A DNA stretch of 64,000 nt from Lachnospiraceae bacterium (GTDB lineage: Bacteria > Bacillota > Clostridia > Lachnospirales > Lachnospiraceae): positions 1-64,000 of the forward strand of contig JAFSLV010000012.1 of NCBI GenBank assembly GCA_017448245.1, given 5' to 3'. Position numbers and translations under genes: made by a program. The notes under the pieces were generated by a model. It was not told the origin of the DNA, searched no databases, and saw only the letters and a list, made by a program, of their open reading frames with translations. This document shows positions 53,694 to 61,597 of the stretch, piece by piece; the first letter of the stretch is position 1; each line of letters begins with the position of its first letter.

Positions 53694-54287
53694 ATGAGTG
53701 TAATGGATAAATTCTTAACAGCGATGAAGCTGAACGGCGAAGACGACGAGTACTTCGACGATGAAGAATATTATGACGAACGTGAAGAAGCCGCGATGCC
53801 CACACGCAAAGAATCCGCCAAGGCGGAACGTATGAGGGATCATGAGATGGCGCGCGAAAGGGAGAGAGACATGCAGCAGATGCCGATGCAACAGCCGATG
53901 CCGATGATGGAGGCCTCCGAGCGCCGCCAGAACAATAACGCTTCGATCAGACAGATGCCGCAAGGCCGTCAGAGAAAGGGGCCCGCTATGCAGCAGCAAC
54001 ACGGAATGGAAATCTGCGCGATCAAACCGACCTCCATGGAGGACACGCGGGAGGTCACGGATACATTACTCAAGAACAGAACGGTCGTTCTCAATCTCGA
54101 GGGCATCGACGTGGATGTGGCACAGCGCATCGTCGATTTTGTATCCGGTTCCTGCTATGCGATCAAGGGCAATCTGCAGAAGATTTCCCGTTATATCTTT
54201 ATCATTACGCCGTCGAGCGTGGATATCTCCGGTGATTTCCAGGAGATGATCGGCGGCGCGTTTGGCAGCGCTTCTTCCGCTGACTGA
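53694..54287 (+). CDS. sepF: Cell division protein SepF
   Basis: A 197-residue protein. The N-terminus MSVMDKFLTAMKLN is the membrane-binding amphipathic helix, followed by an acidic stretch and a Met/Gln/Arg-rich disordered linker. The C-terminal SepF domain (about residues 105-190) has NRTVVLNLEGID, DVAQRIVDFVSG and the final GSCYAIKGNLQKIS. SepF tethers FtsZ to the membrane. The linker is longer than in many Bacilli. Confidence 0.93.
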   Translation: MSVMDKFLTAMKLNGEDDEYFDDEEYYDEREEAAMPTRKESAKAERMRDHEMARERERDMQQMPMQQPMPMMEASERRQNNNASIRQMPQGRQRKGPAMQQQHGMEICAIKPTSMEDTREVTDTLLKNRTVVLNLEGIDVDVAQRIVDFVSGSCYAIKGNLQKISRYIFIITPSSVDISGDFQEMIGGAFGSASSAD

Positions 54288-54289
54288 AC

Positions 54290-55399
54290 TTGACGATTCC
54301 GGTTACCTTTCAGGGCACACATGCATATGACGTCGTAATCGACGCCGGAGCGCTGTTTTCATATCTGAAAACAGCGTTTTTAGGCGGCGCGTTATCCGGT
54401 TTTCAAAACCGTCGCTTTCTCATTCTGACGGATGAGACGGTGGCCCCCCTGTATGCGGATGCCCTGCGCAAGGCGCTTGCTCCGTTTGCGAAAAGCACGG
54501 ACTGCATGATCCTGCCCGCGGGAGAGCAGTACAAGACACTCGACGAGGTCAGGCGCGTGTATGATACGCTCATCCGCAAGTCCTTTGACCGAAAGGATCT
54601 GCTGTTTGCGCTCGGCGGCGGTGTCATTGGTGACATGACCGGTTTTATCGCCGCGACCTATCTGCGCGGGATTGCCTTTGTCCAGCTGCCGACGACACTG
54701 CTTTCCCAGACCGACGCTTCCGTCGGCGGCAAATGCGGCGTGGATTTTGACGGTTACAAAAACATGGTCGGCGCCTTCCATATGCCGCGTCTCGTGGTTA
54801 TCCATCCGCAGGTATTACGCTCGCTTCCGGACAGGGAGTTTTGCTCGGGAATGGCGGAGGTCATCAAGCACGGACTCATCCGGGACAGGGATTATGCGGC
54901 ACGTCTCCTTCGGGAAAAAGAACGCATCTTGCAAAAGGACCCGGATATCCTTGCCGGCGTGATCGCGCGCAGCGTCGAAATCAAGCGGGACATCGTGGAA
55001 CATGATCCTCTCGAGCAGGGAGATCGTGCGCTTTTGAACTTCGGACACACGATAGGCCATGCGATCGAAAAAGCCTCCGGCTTTACCATGCTGCACGGAG
55101 AATGCGTCTCTCTCGGCTGTATGGCGGCTTCCTTTTTATCCGCAAAACGCGGCCTGCTCACGGAGGAAAAGGTGGCCTATATCCGCTCCCTGTTCGAAGC
55201 CTTTTTGCTTCCGGTCCGCTGTGAGCTCCCGTCTGACCCCCGCGCCATCCTGTCGCTGATCCGCTCCGACAAAAAGATGGATGCCGGGCAGATCCGTTTT
55301 GTACTGCTCAAAGATATCGGAGATGCCCTGATCGATTCGACGGTAACGAAAGAGGAGATGCTCGACGCGATCGGTACACTCCCGAAGACTGCCTCATGA
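54290..55399 (+). CDS. aroB: 3-dehydroquinate synthase
   Basis: A 369-residue NAD- and metal-dependent enzyme of the shikimate pathway. Motifs: ALGGGVIGDMTGFIAATYLR, PTTLLSQTDASVGGKCGVD, EVIKHGLI, FGHTIGHAIEKASG and LHGECVSLG with the metal ligands. It starts at a TTG 2 bp after sepF with no evident ribosome-binding site, so translation may depend on coupling. It is an unusual insertion between sepF and lspA, which are often closer neighbours. Confidence 0.93.
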   Translation: MTIPVTFQGTHAYDVVIDAGALFSYLKTAFLGGALSGFQNRRFLILTDETVAPLYADALRKALAPFAKSTDCMILPAGEQYKTLDEVRRVYDTLIRKSFDRKDLLFALGGGVIGDMTGFIAATYLRGIAFVQLPTTLLSQTDASVGGKCGVDFDGYKNMVGAFHMPRLVVIHPQVLRSLPDREFCSGMAEVIKHGLIRDRDYAARLLREKERILQKDPDILAGVIARSVEIKRDIVEHDPLEQGDRALLNFGHTIGHAIEKASGFTMLHGECVSLGCMAASFLSAKRGLLTEEKVAYIRSLFEAFLLPVRCELPSDPRAILSLIRSDKKMDAGQIRFVLLKDIGDALIDSTVTKEEMLDAIGTLPKTAS

Positions 55400-55950
55400 A
55401 TACAAAGATCCATTATCTGAAACATCTGCTTTTGACGATCCTGCTCGTTGCGCTCGACCAGTATACCAAGTCACTGGCGGTCGCGCATCTCAGGGGGAAG
55501 CCTTCCCATGTGCTGATGGAAGGCGTCCTGGAGCTGACCTATGTCGAAAATTTCGGTGCCGCTTTCGGCATCCTGCAGAACGCACAGGTGCTTTTTATAC
55601 TCATCACCTGTGTGGCCGTCATTCTCATATGCTTTGTCCTGATTAAGATGCCCCTGACGCGCCGTATGGCGCCCGCGCATCTGTTACTGACACTGATCCT
55701 TGCGGGAGCCTGCGGCAATCTGATCGACCGGATCCGTACGGTCTATGTCGTGGATTTTATCTATTTTTCCCTGATCGATTTTCCCGTCTTTAATGTCGCG
55801 GATATCTGCGTGACAACGGCCTGTGTGCTGCTGATCATTCTGGGCATCGTCTATTTCCGCGAGGAGGATTTTGCCTTTCTGCAAAAGACGCCCGCGACTC
55901 CCGGGACGAAAGAGGATGCGGAATCCTCCGGCGGTTCAAAGGAGCACTGA
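55396..55950 (+). CDS. lspA: Lipoprotein signal peptidase II
   Basis: A 184-residue membrane aspartic protease with four hydrophobic segments. Conserved elements are DQYTKSLAV, YVENFGAAFGIL, the catalytic Asp in GNLIDRI and the second Asp in FNVADICV. It cleaves prolipoproteins such as those encoded at 22.0, 40.8 and 50.7 kb. The C-terminal tail beyond the last helix is polar. It overlaps aroB by 4 bp and rluD by 1 bp. Confidence 0.94.
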   Translation: MNTKIHYLKHLLLTILLVALDQYTKSLAVAHLRGKPSHVLMEGVLELTYVENFGAAFGILQNAQVLFILITCVAVILICFVLIKMPLTRRMAPAHLLLTLILAGACGNLIDRIRTVYVVDFIYFSLIDFPVFNVADICVTTACVLLIILGIVYFREEDFAFLQKTPATPGTKEDAESSGGSKEH

Positions 55951-56888
55951 TGGAAGAGGAGCGGATTGCCTTTACGGTGGAGGATACACATACCGGACAG
56001 CGTCTGGATCAGACGCTTCTCTTTTATGCGGACAGGTATTCCAGAACCTTTTTGAACCGCTGCATCAAGGAGGGCTGTGTCCTTGTCAACGACCGTGTCT
56101 GCAAAAAGGCGGGGAGCCCCCTGAAGGAAGGCGACCGCATCGAGGCGCACATTCCCGTCCCCAAAGAACCGGATATTTTGCCGAAAGACATCCCCCTGGA
56201 TGTCCTCTATGAGGATGCGGACGTCCTCATCGTCAACAAACCAAAGGGCATGGTCGTCCATCCGGCCGCGGGCCATACGGACGATACGCTTGTCAATGCG
56301 GTGATGGCGCACTGCGGGGATTCGCTGTCCGGTATCGGAGGAGTCTTACGGCCCGGCATCGTCCATCGCATCGACAAGGACACCACCGGGGCACTGCTCA
56401 TCTGCAAAAACGACGCCGCACATGCTTCCATTGCCGCCCAGCTCAAGGCGCATACGACCGGACGCACCTATGCGGCCATCGTATACGGAATCATCAAAGA
56501 AGACGATCTGACGATTGATCTGCCCGTCGGCAGAAGCGAAAAGGACCGGAAAAAAATGGCGGTCGTCCGTGACCCGTCCAAAGGAAAACGCGCCGTGACC
56601 CATGTGCATGTGGAAAAGCGCTTTGAAAAGGACCGCCTCAGTTACGTGACCTGCCGACTCGAAACGGGGAGAACACACCAGATCCGCGTGCATCTTGCCC
56701 AGACCGGGCATCCGCTGCTCGGTGACAGCGTCTATGCCCCGGGCCGGAAATCGCCGTATCCCGGCCTGCAGGGACAGTGTCTCCATGCGCAGACCTTGTC
56801 CTTTACACATCCCGTAAGCGACAGGAGAATCGACATCACGGCGCCATTGCCGGACTATTTTTTGGATCTTCTCGATAAAATGAAGTAG
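55950..56888 (+). CDS. rluD: RluD-family pseudouridine synthase
   Basis: A 312-residue enzyme with an N-terminal S4 domain and the catalytic HRIDKDTTGALLICK motif, plus LETGRTHQIRVHLA. The lspA-rluD pairing is common in Bacillota. The E. coli counterpart modifies 23S rRNA helix 69; the exact target here is assumed by similarity only. Confidence 0.92.
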   Translation: MEEERIAFTVEDTHTGQRLDQTLLFYADRYSRTFLNRCIKEGCVLVNDRVCKKAGSPLKEGDRIEAHIPVPKEPDILPKDIPLDVLYEDADVLIVNKPKGMVVHPAAGHTDDTLVNAVMAHCGDSLSGIGGVLRPGIVHRIDKDTTGALLICKNDAAHASIAAQLKAHTTGRTYAAIVYGIIKEDDLTIDLPVGRSEKDRKKMAVVRDPSKGKRAVTHVHVEKRFEKDRLSYVTCRLETGRTHQIRVHLAQTGHPLLGDSVYAPGRKSPYPGLQGQCLHAQTLSFTHPVSDRRIDITAPLPDYFLDLLDKMK

Positions 56889-56905
56889 CGCCGAATCGCA
56901 AAATA

Positions 56906-56914
56906 TGCTATAAT
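56906..56914 (+). promoter_or_regulatory. Candidate extended -10 promoter
   Basis: A TGC triplet (56906-56908) precedes a perfect TATAAT (56909-56914). No good -35 is seen, as is usual for extended -10 promoters. It lies 57 bp before the cytidylate-kinase-like gene. Confidence 0.55.
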
Positions 56915-56970
56915 ATACAGATACAAACCATAGATATGGCGTTACCTTTGGATTGCGGGGGCATCTGAAC

Positions 56971-57606
56971 ATGAATACCATCATTACCATCGGCAGACAA
57001 TTCGGCTCGGGCGGCCACGAAATCGGCAATCTGATTGCCGTACACTACGGTATCAAGTGTTATGATAAAGAGCTGATTGCGCGCAGCGCCAAGGAAAGCG
57101 GCCTGAGTCCCGAAATGATCGAACATCAGGACGAAAAACCGACCAATTCCTTTCTGTATAATCTGGTCATGGATACCTATTCCTTCGGATACAGCACCTC
57201 CGGACTCGTGGACATGCCGATGGGCCAGAAGGTATTTCTTGCACAGTTTGAGGCCATCAAAAAGATCGCACAGGAGGGACCCTGCGTCATCGTCGGTCGC
57301 TGTGCGGAATATGCGCTCGGCGACATGGAAAATGTTCTCAATATTTTTATCGCGGCGGACAACGATTTCAAGATCGCCAATCTGAAAAAACGCTTCAAGG
57401 ACATCACCTCGGACGATAAGGCGCTGGATATGATGAAACAGAAGGACAAGCAGCGCAAGAATTATCATAATTATTATTCGTCTACCAAATGGGGGCACGC
57501 GGAGAGCTATGATCTGGTTGTCAACAGCGCCGTATTGGGCATCGAAGGCACCGCGGAGCTCATCGAACAATTCGTGGACGACTTCGAAAAAAGAAAAAGT
57601 GTTTAA
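56971..57606 (+). CDS. Cytidylate kinase-like family protein
   Basis: About 211 residues from the ATG at 56971. A P-loop-like GRQFGSGGHEIG at the N-terminus and the later VIVGRCAEYAL, FIAADNDFKI and YHNYYSSTKWG segments match the cytidylate-kinase-like family (PF13189-type), which is distinct from Cmk. The P-loop is atypical (GSGGH rather than GSGKS). The physiological substrate is not known. The gene's last bases form the first copy of a repeat array. Confidence 0.82.
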   Translation: MNTIITIGRQFGSGGHEIGNLIAVHYGIKCYDKELIARSAKESGLSPEMIEHQDEKPTNSFLYNLVMDTYSFGYSTSGLVDMPMGQKVFLAQFEAIKKIAQEGPCVIVGRCAEYALGDMENVLNIFIAADNDFKIANLKKRFKDITSDDKALDMMKQKDKQRKNYHNYYSSTKWGHAESYDLVVNSAVLGIEGTAELIEQFVDDFEKRKSV

Positions 57607-57737
57607 CGAAGCAGCTGGCAGGAAGTATTGAAGTATTGTCCCATGTTTAACGAAGCAGTTGGCACGCAGTGCCTTTACTTATTGTCCCATGTTTAACGAA
57701 GCAGTTGGCACGCAGTGCCAACTCTTCGTTAAACATG
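57601..57737. repeat. Three tandem gtttaacgaagcag repeats ending in a 50-bp hairpin
   Basis: Copies begin at 57601, 57645 and 57691; the last two are preceded by attgtcccat. Copy 1 contains the stop codon of the kinase-like gene. Copy 3 is a nearly perfect hairpin: catgtttaacgaag (57688-57701) pairs with cttcgttaaacatg (57724-57737), and gttggcac pairs with gtgccaac around gca. Copy 2 keeps only the inner ggcac-gca-gtgcc stem followed by tttactt. The array may act as a terminator, or as a target for the recombinase encoded next (inference). Confidence 0.8.
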
Positions 57738-57763
57738 TCTTTTGCGAATAAACGGCTGTGCCC

Positions 57764-58828
57764 ATGCAACACTTAAAAACCACCACCGACAAATACCATA
57801 CCGCCCAGGACAACGCAAATATCCGCAAAACGCGCGAGATCCTTGCCACTCTTCCCGCATTCTGCAAGCAGTACTTTCGCGGCATCGAGGAGAACACCTC
57901 GCCGCGCACGCGTCTCGGATATGCCCACGATCTGCGGACTTTTTTTGTTTTTTTGCATGAGACCAATCCCGCTTTAAAAAATATCGAGATTACCGATTAC
58001 AAGCTCGAGATTCTCGACCGGATCACGCGCGAGGATATCGAGGAGTATCTTGAATATATCACGCTCTATGACAAGGACGGCAAGGAATTTTCCAACCGGG
58101 AATTCGGCAAGGCGCGCAAGATCTCTTCTCTCCGCTCTCTCTATAATTACTTTTACAGGGCGGAGCTGATCACCTCCAATCCGCCGGCGCTGGTGCGCAC
58201 GCCCAAGCTCCATGAGCACGAAATCATCCGTCTCGAACCCGACGAGGTGGCTGTGATGCTCGACAGTGTCGAAGCCGGCGACCGACTGACCGGGTCGCAG
58301 AAAAAATTTCACGAAAAAACGAGACTGCGTGATGTGGCGTTGATTACGCTTTTGCTCGGTACCGGCATCCGCGTATCCGAGTGCGTGGGTCTCGATTTCA
58401 ATGACATCGATTTTGGCAACAACGGCCTTCGGATCCACCGCAAGGGCGGCTACGACTCCGTCGTCTATTTCGGTGAAGAGGTTGAGGCGGCGCTGAAGGA
58501 ATATCTGGCGGAACGAAGCGAAAAGGCGGCGGCCGCAGGCAGCGAGCAGGCGGTCTTCCTCTCGCTCCAGAACCGCCGCATCTCGGTACGCGCGGTCGAG
58601 AACCTCGTCAAAAAATACGCCTCCACCGTCACCACCCTGAAAAAGATCACGCCGCACAAGCTGCGCTCCACGTATGGCACCACCCTCTACAAAGAATCCG
58701 GCGACATCTATCTCGTTGCCGACGTCCTCGGTCACAAGGACGTCAATACGACCCGGAAGCACTATGCCGCCCAGGACGACGAAAACCGCCGTCGTGCCGC
58801 CCGCATGGTCAAGCTCCGCGGCGAATAA
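57764..58828 (+). CDS. XerS-like tyrosine recombinase
   Basis: About 354 residues from the ATG at 57764 (a GTG at 57758 is possible; neither has a clear ribosome-binding site). The N-terminal core-binding domain (SPRTRLGYAHDLRTFFVFLH) precedes the catalytic domain with Arg in GTGIRVSECVGLD, H-x-x-R in PHKLRSTYGTTLY, His in LGHKDVNTT and the nucleophile Tyr in RKHYA. Length and layout resemble XerS, the single-recombinase dimer resolution system of streptococci, more than XerC/D. It is next to lexA. A dif site for it is not identified. Confidence 0.82.
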   Translation: MQHLKTTTDKYHTAQDNANIRKTREILATLPAFCKQYFRGIEENTSPRTRLGYAHDLRTFFVFLHETNPALKNIEITDYKLEILDRITREDIEEYLEYITLYDKDGKEFSNREFGKARKISSLRSLYNYFYRAELITSNPPALVRTPKLHEHEIIRLEPDEVAVMLDSVEAGDRLTGSQKKFHEKTRLRDVALITLLLGTGIRVSECVGLDFNDIDFGNNGLRIHRKGGYDSVVYFGEEVEAALKEYLAERSEKAAAAGSEQAVFLSLQNRRISVRAVENLVKKYASTVTTLKKITPHKLRSTYGTTLYKESGDIYLVADVLGHKDVNTTRKHYAAQDDENRRRAARMVKLRGE

Positions 58829-58847
58829 TCGTTCCGAACAAAATTTT

Positions 58848-58861
58848 GGAATATGTGTTTG
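58848..58861 (+). promoter_or_regulatory. LexA (DinR-type) SOS box
   Basis: GGAATATGTGTTTG matches the Gram-positive SOS box CGAACRNRYGTTYG at 12 of 14 positions. It overlaps the lexA -35, as expected for autorepression. Confidence 0.65.
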
Positions 58862-58887
58862 CATTTTCCTTTTGCCTGTGCTATAAT
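58859..58887 (+). promoter_or_regulatory. lexA promoter
   Basis: TTGCAT (58859-58864) and TATAAT (58882-58887) are 17 bp apart, with an extended -10 TGC at 58879-58881. The SOS box covers the -35. Confidence 0.75.
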
Positions 58888-58935
58888 GGCAATTGGCACA
58901 GGTAACGTTGTTTTCTACGCAAAGGAGACGGCAAA

Positions 58936-59553
58936 ATGGCATACGGCAAGATTTCGGTCAAACAAAAAGAAATCCTTGAATACATCAAGCAGCAGATTCT
59001 GACCAGGGGCTTTCCTCCGGCGGTGCGCGAGATCTGCGAGGCGGTACATCTCAAGTCCACCTCCAGCGTTCACTCCCATCTCGAGACCCTCGAAAAGAAC
59101 GGCTACATCCGCCGCGATCCCACCAAGCCCCGCGCCATCGAGATCTGCGACGATTCGTTCCGGCTCGTGCGCACGGAGATGATGTCGATCCCCGTCGTCG
59201 GCCAGGTGGCTGCCGGCACGCCGATTCTCGCCGAGGAAAATATCGACAGCTACTTCCCTCTGCCCTCTTCCATGACGCCGAAGGGACAGTCCTTTATTCT
59301 GAATGTCAAGGGAGATTCGATGATCAATGCCGGCATCCGGGACGGCGACAAGATCTTTGTACTCGAGAGCGATACCGCAGACAACGGCGACCAGGTCGTG
59401 GCGCTGATCGACGATTCCGCCACGGTCAAGACATTTTACAAGGAGGACGGCCATGTCCGTCTGCAACCGGAAAATGACCACATGGATCCGATCATCGTAG
59501 AGGATTGCAGGATTCTGGGCAAGGTATACGGGGTATTACGCCTCTACGCCTGA
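58936..59553 (+). CDS. lexA: SOS repressor LexA
   Basis: A 205-residue repressor-protease. The N-terminal winged helix (REICEAVHLKSTSSVHSHLE) binds SOS boxes. The self-cleavage site is Ala93-Gly94 in QVAAGTP, and the catalytic dyad is Ser128 (GDSM) and Lys165 (ATVKTF). Ribosome-binding site aaaggaga. Its 3' end overlaps the convergent rsfS gene by 18 bp. Confidence 0.96.
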   Translation: MAYGKISVKQKEILEYIKQQILTRGFPPAVREICEAVHLKSTSSVHSHLETLEKNGYIRRDPTKPRAIEICDDSFRLVRTEMMSIPVVGQVAAGTPILAEENIDSYFPLPSSMTPKGQSFILNVKGDSMINAGIRDGDKIFVLESDTADNGDQVVALIDDSATVKTFYKEDGHVRLQPENDHMDPIIVEDCRILGKVYGVLRLYA

Positions 59554-59919
59554 GTCTGACAGGGAGGCGGCATCGAGCGGCTTTCCGTCGCGCCAGATGC
59601 GCTCCAGATCATAGAATAAGCGGTTTTCTTCGTCGAAGATATGGAGGATGACGTCGCCATAATCCATCAGGATCCAATGTGCGGCGTCATATCCTTCGAC
59701 GTTTTTTACAAAGTAGCCGGCCTTTTCCATCTGCTCTTCCACATTTTCCTTCATCGCCTGGATCTGGTTTCTGTTTTTTCCGCTGGCAATGACAAAATAG
59801 TCGGCGAGCACCGAGACCTCGCTGATATCGAGGACACGGATGTCCTCTCCTTTTTTATCACCGAGTGCATCGATGGCGATGCGGGCCATCTGTGCGGATT
59901 TTTCTTTGTCCTTTGACAT
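59536..59919 (-). CDS. rsfS: Ribosome silencing factor RsfS
   Basis: A 127-residue protein that binds ribosomal protein L14 and blocks subunit joining when nutrients are scarce. Family motifs: DIRVLDISEVSVLADYFVIA, SGKNRNQIQAM and AHWILMDYGDVILHIF. It is the last gene of the − strand unit and its end overlaps lexA. Confidence 0.95.
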   Translation of the reverse strand: MSKDKEKSAQMARIAIDALGDKKGEDIRVLDISEVSVLADYFVIASGKNRNQIQAMKENVEEQMEKAGYFVKNVEGYDAAHWILMDYGDVILHIFDEENRLFYDLERIWRDGKPLDAASLSDSGVEA

Positions 59920-59942
59920 TTTTCGATGTTCCTTTCGTGTAT

Positions 59943-60545
59943 TTATCCGTTGTTCTTTTTCTGACGTGCGGCACGTCTCCTGTAATACTCATACGTCATC
60001 CGGGTCATCGGATCCTGCACCTTGGCCTTTTCCTTGAGATACTGCAATGTATACTGCAAGATCCGCAATACGCAGCCGTCCAGATCCGTAAATGCCTGAC
60101 TGCGCAATTCCTCCATGTGCGGCAGCACCTTGCGGTTTGGCTCGATATAATCCGCCACAAAGATGATCTTCTCGAGCAGCGTCATCTTCGGCCGGCCAGT
60201 TGTATGGTAGCGGATGGCATCCAGCACCTCCTCATCCTTTACCCCGTACTGCTCTTCCGCAAGGAAGGCTCCGAGCTTGGCATGCAGAAGCGACGGCGCA
60301 TGCTGCTCCGCCGTAGAGATTTCGATCCCGTGTTTTTCGCACAGGCGTATCTTCTTGTCATCGGGAATATTCTTGGCACAGTCATGCAGCATGCCCGCAA
60401 TCAGTGCCTTCTGCAGATCGCAGCCGTGCACAAAGGAAAGCGACGCCGCCGTATACGCGACTCCCATGGTGTGGTCGAGACGCTCGTCATCGAGCACCTT
60501 TTCCATTTCTTTCCGGAGTTTTTCGGTCAGACGGATGGTCTTCAC
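59943..60545 (-). CDS. yqeK: HD-domain phosphohydrolase YqeK
   Basis: A 200-residue HD protein. Metal-binding residues are visible in RLDHTMGVAYTAA, the HD pair in GMLHDCAKN and HAKLGAFLA, and IRYHTTGRPKMT. Family members hydrolyse diadenosine tetraphosphate. It overlaps nadD by 4 bp; the nadD-yqeK-rsfS order is conserved in Bacillota. Confidence 0.93.
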   Translation of the reverse strand: MKTIRLTEKLRKEMEKVLDDERLDHTMGVAYTAASLSFVHGCDLQKALIAGMLHDCAKNIPDDKKIRLCEKHGIEISTAEQHAPSLLHAKLGAFLAEEQYGVKDEEVLDAIRYHTTGRPKMTLLEKIIFVADYIEPNRKVLPHMEELRSQAFTDLDGCVLRILQYTLQYLKEKAKVQDPMTRMTYEYYRRRAARQKKNNG

Positions 60546-61234
60546 GCTTCGTCCTGTGCGGCCTTTTTGCGTCGCTTCTTTTCGGGGACGTAGACCTTGC
60601 TCGGGATATCCTCGACCGGCGGCTTGTCCGTATAGAAGCTGTGCGTGCGGATAAACTCAATACACTCATCCGGCAACAGATACCGGACACTCAGTCCCTT
60701 TGCCAGGCGCGACCTTATGATCGTCGAGGAGACATCCATGCGTCCGTACTCCAGCAGTTCGATGTCCGCGTGGAACATTTCCTCCAGTTCCTTTTTCCTG
60801 ACCTCCAGCGCTTCCAGGTCGACACGGTAGCGCACGGCGGCAAGAATCGTCGTATTGTGGCAGACCTCATCGACACGGTCCCATTTGTCGAGATCCATCA
60901 TGCTGTCTGCGCCCATGATAAAATACAGATGATCGCCCGGATACATCTTGTGCAGTTCCCTAAGCGTATCCGCCGTATATGTATTACCCGGACGGTCGAT
61001 CTCGATACGGGAGCAGGTAAAATACGGATTATCCCTGATGGCGAGTTTGACCAGCTGGTAGCGCAGCTCCCCGCTCGGAAGCCCCGTGGTATCCTTCATG
61101 TACGGAATACCGGTCGGAATAAAAATCACGCGGTCGAGGCCGTACTGTTCCCTTGCACTCTCCGCAAGCAGCAGATGTGCATAGTGAATCGGGTTAAACG
61201 TCCCGCCCATGATACCGATCTTTCTTTCTTTCAT
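60542..61234 (-). CDS. nadD: Nicotinate-nucleotide adenylyltransferase
   Basis: About 230 residues from the ATG whose first base is 61234, preceded by the ribosome-binding site aaggag; an upstream GTG in the same frame is unlikely. The N-terminus IGIMGGTFNPIHYAHLLLAE holds the nucleotidyltransferase H-x-x-H, and SSTIIRSRLAKG is the second ATP-binding motif. It forms nicotinate adenine dinucleotide. A short Lys/Arg-rich C-terminal tail extends past the usual end. Confidence 0.94.
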   Translation of the reverse strand: MKERKIGIMGGTFNPIHYAHLLLAESAREQYGLDRVIFIPTGIPYMKDTTGLPSGELRYQLVKLAIRDNPYFTCSRIEIDRPGNTYTADTLRELHKMYPGDHLYFIMGADSMMDLDKWDRVDEVCHNTTILAAVRYRVDLEALEVRKKELEEMFHADIELLEYGRMDVSSTIIRSRLAKGLSVRYLLPDECIEFIRTHSFYTDKPPVEDIPSKVYVPEKKRRKKAAQDEA

Positions 61235-61300
61235 AGTTGCTCCTTCGCCCTGAGCTTGTGCGACTTCGGCGGCGCCAAAAACGCCTCCCGTTGCAATCAC

Positions 61301-61597
61301 TTATTCGGGTAATTGTATTTCCGGATCCTTCGCAAAGGGCTTATACAGCACGATCTTGCGGCCGATCACCTGCACGGGGACGGATCTCGTGCGTTCCGAA
61401 AGCCTTGCCGCGATCTCCCTGAGATCCTCCGTACAGGACTTTAATACCGTGCCTTTGATCAGCTCATGCGTGGAAAACAGTTCCGTGACAGACTGTGTCA
61501 CCTGTGGCGTGATACCGGCCTTGCCGATTTGGAACAATGCGTCCTCCACGGAGGCAAGCCCCTTCAGATATGCTCTTTGCTTGCTTGTCAGTGTCAT
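61301..61597 (-). CDS. yhbY: YhbY-type CRM-domain RNA-binding protein
   Basis: A 98-residue protein filling one CRM domain: LTSKQRAYLKGLA at the start, IGKAGITPQV (the GxxG-type RNA-binding loop) and VQVIGRKIVLYKP at the end. It associates with pre-50S particles in other bacteria. It overlaps obg by 4 bp. Confidence 0.92.
   Translation of the reverse strand: MTLTSKQRAYLKGLASVEDALFQIGKAGITPQVTQSVTELFSTHELIKGTVLKSCTEDLREIAARLSERTRSVPVQVIGRKIVLYKPFAKDPEIQLPE

Noticed and set aside
57601..57737. CRISPR array
   Set aside because: Only three copies of unequal length, palindromic and overlapping a stop codon; no cas genes are nearby.
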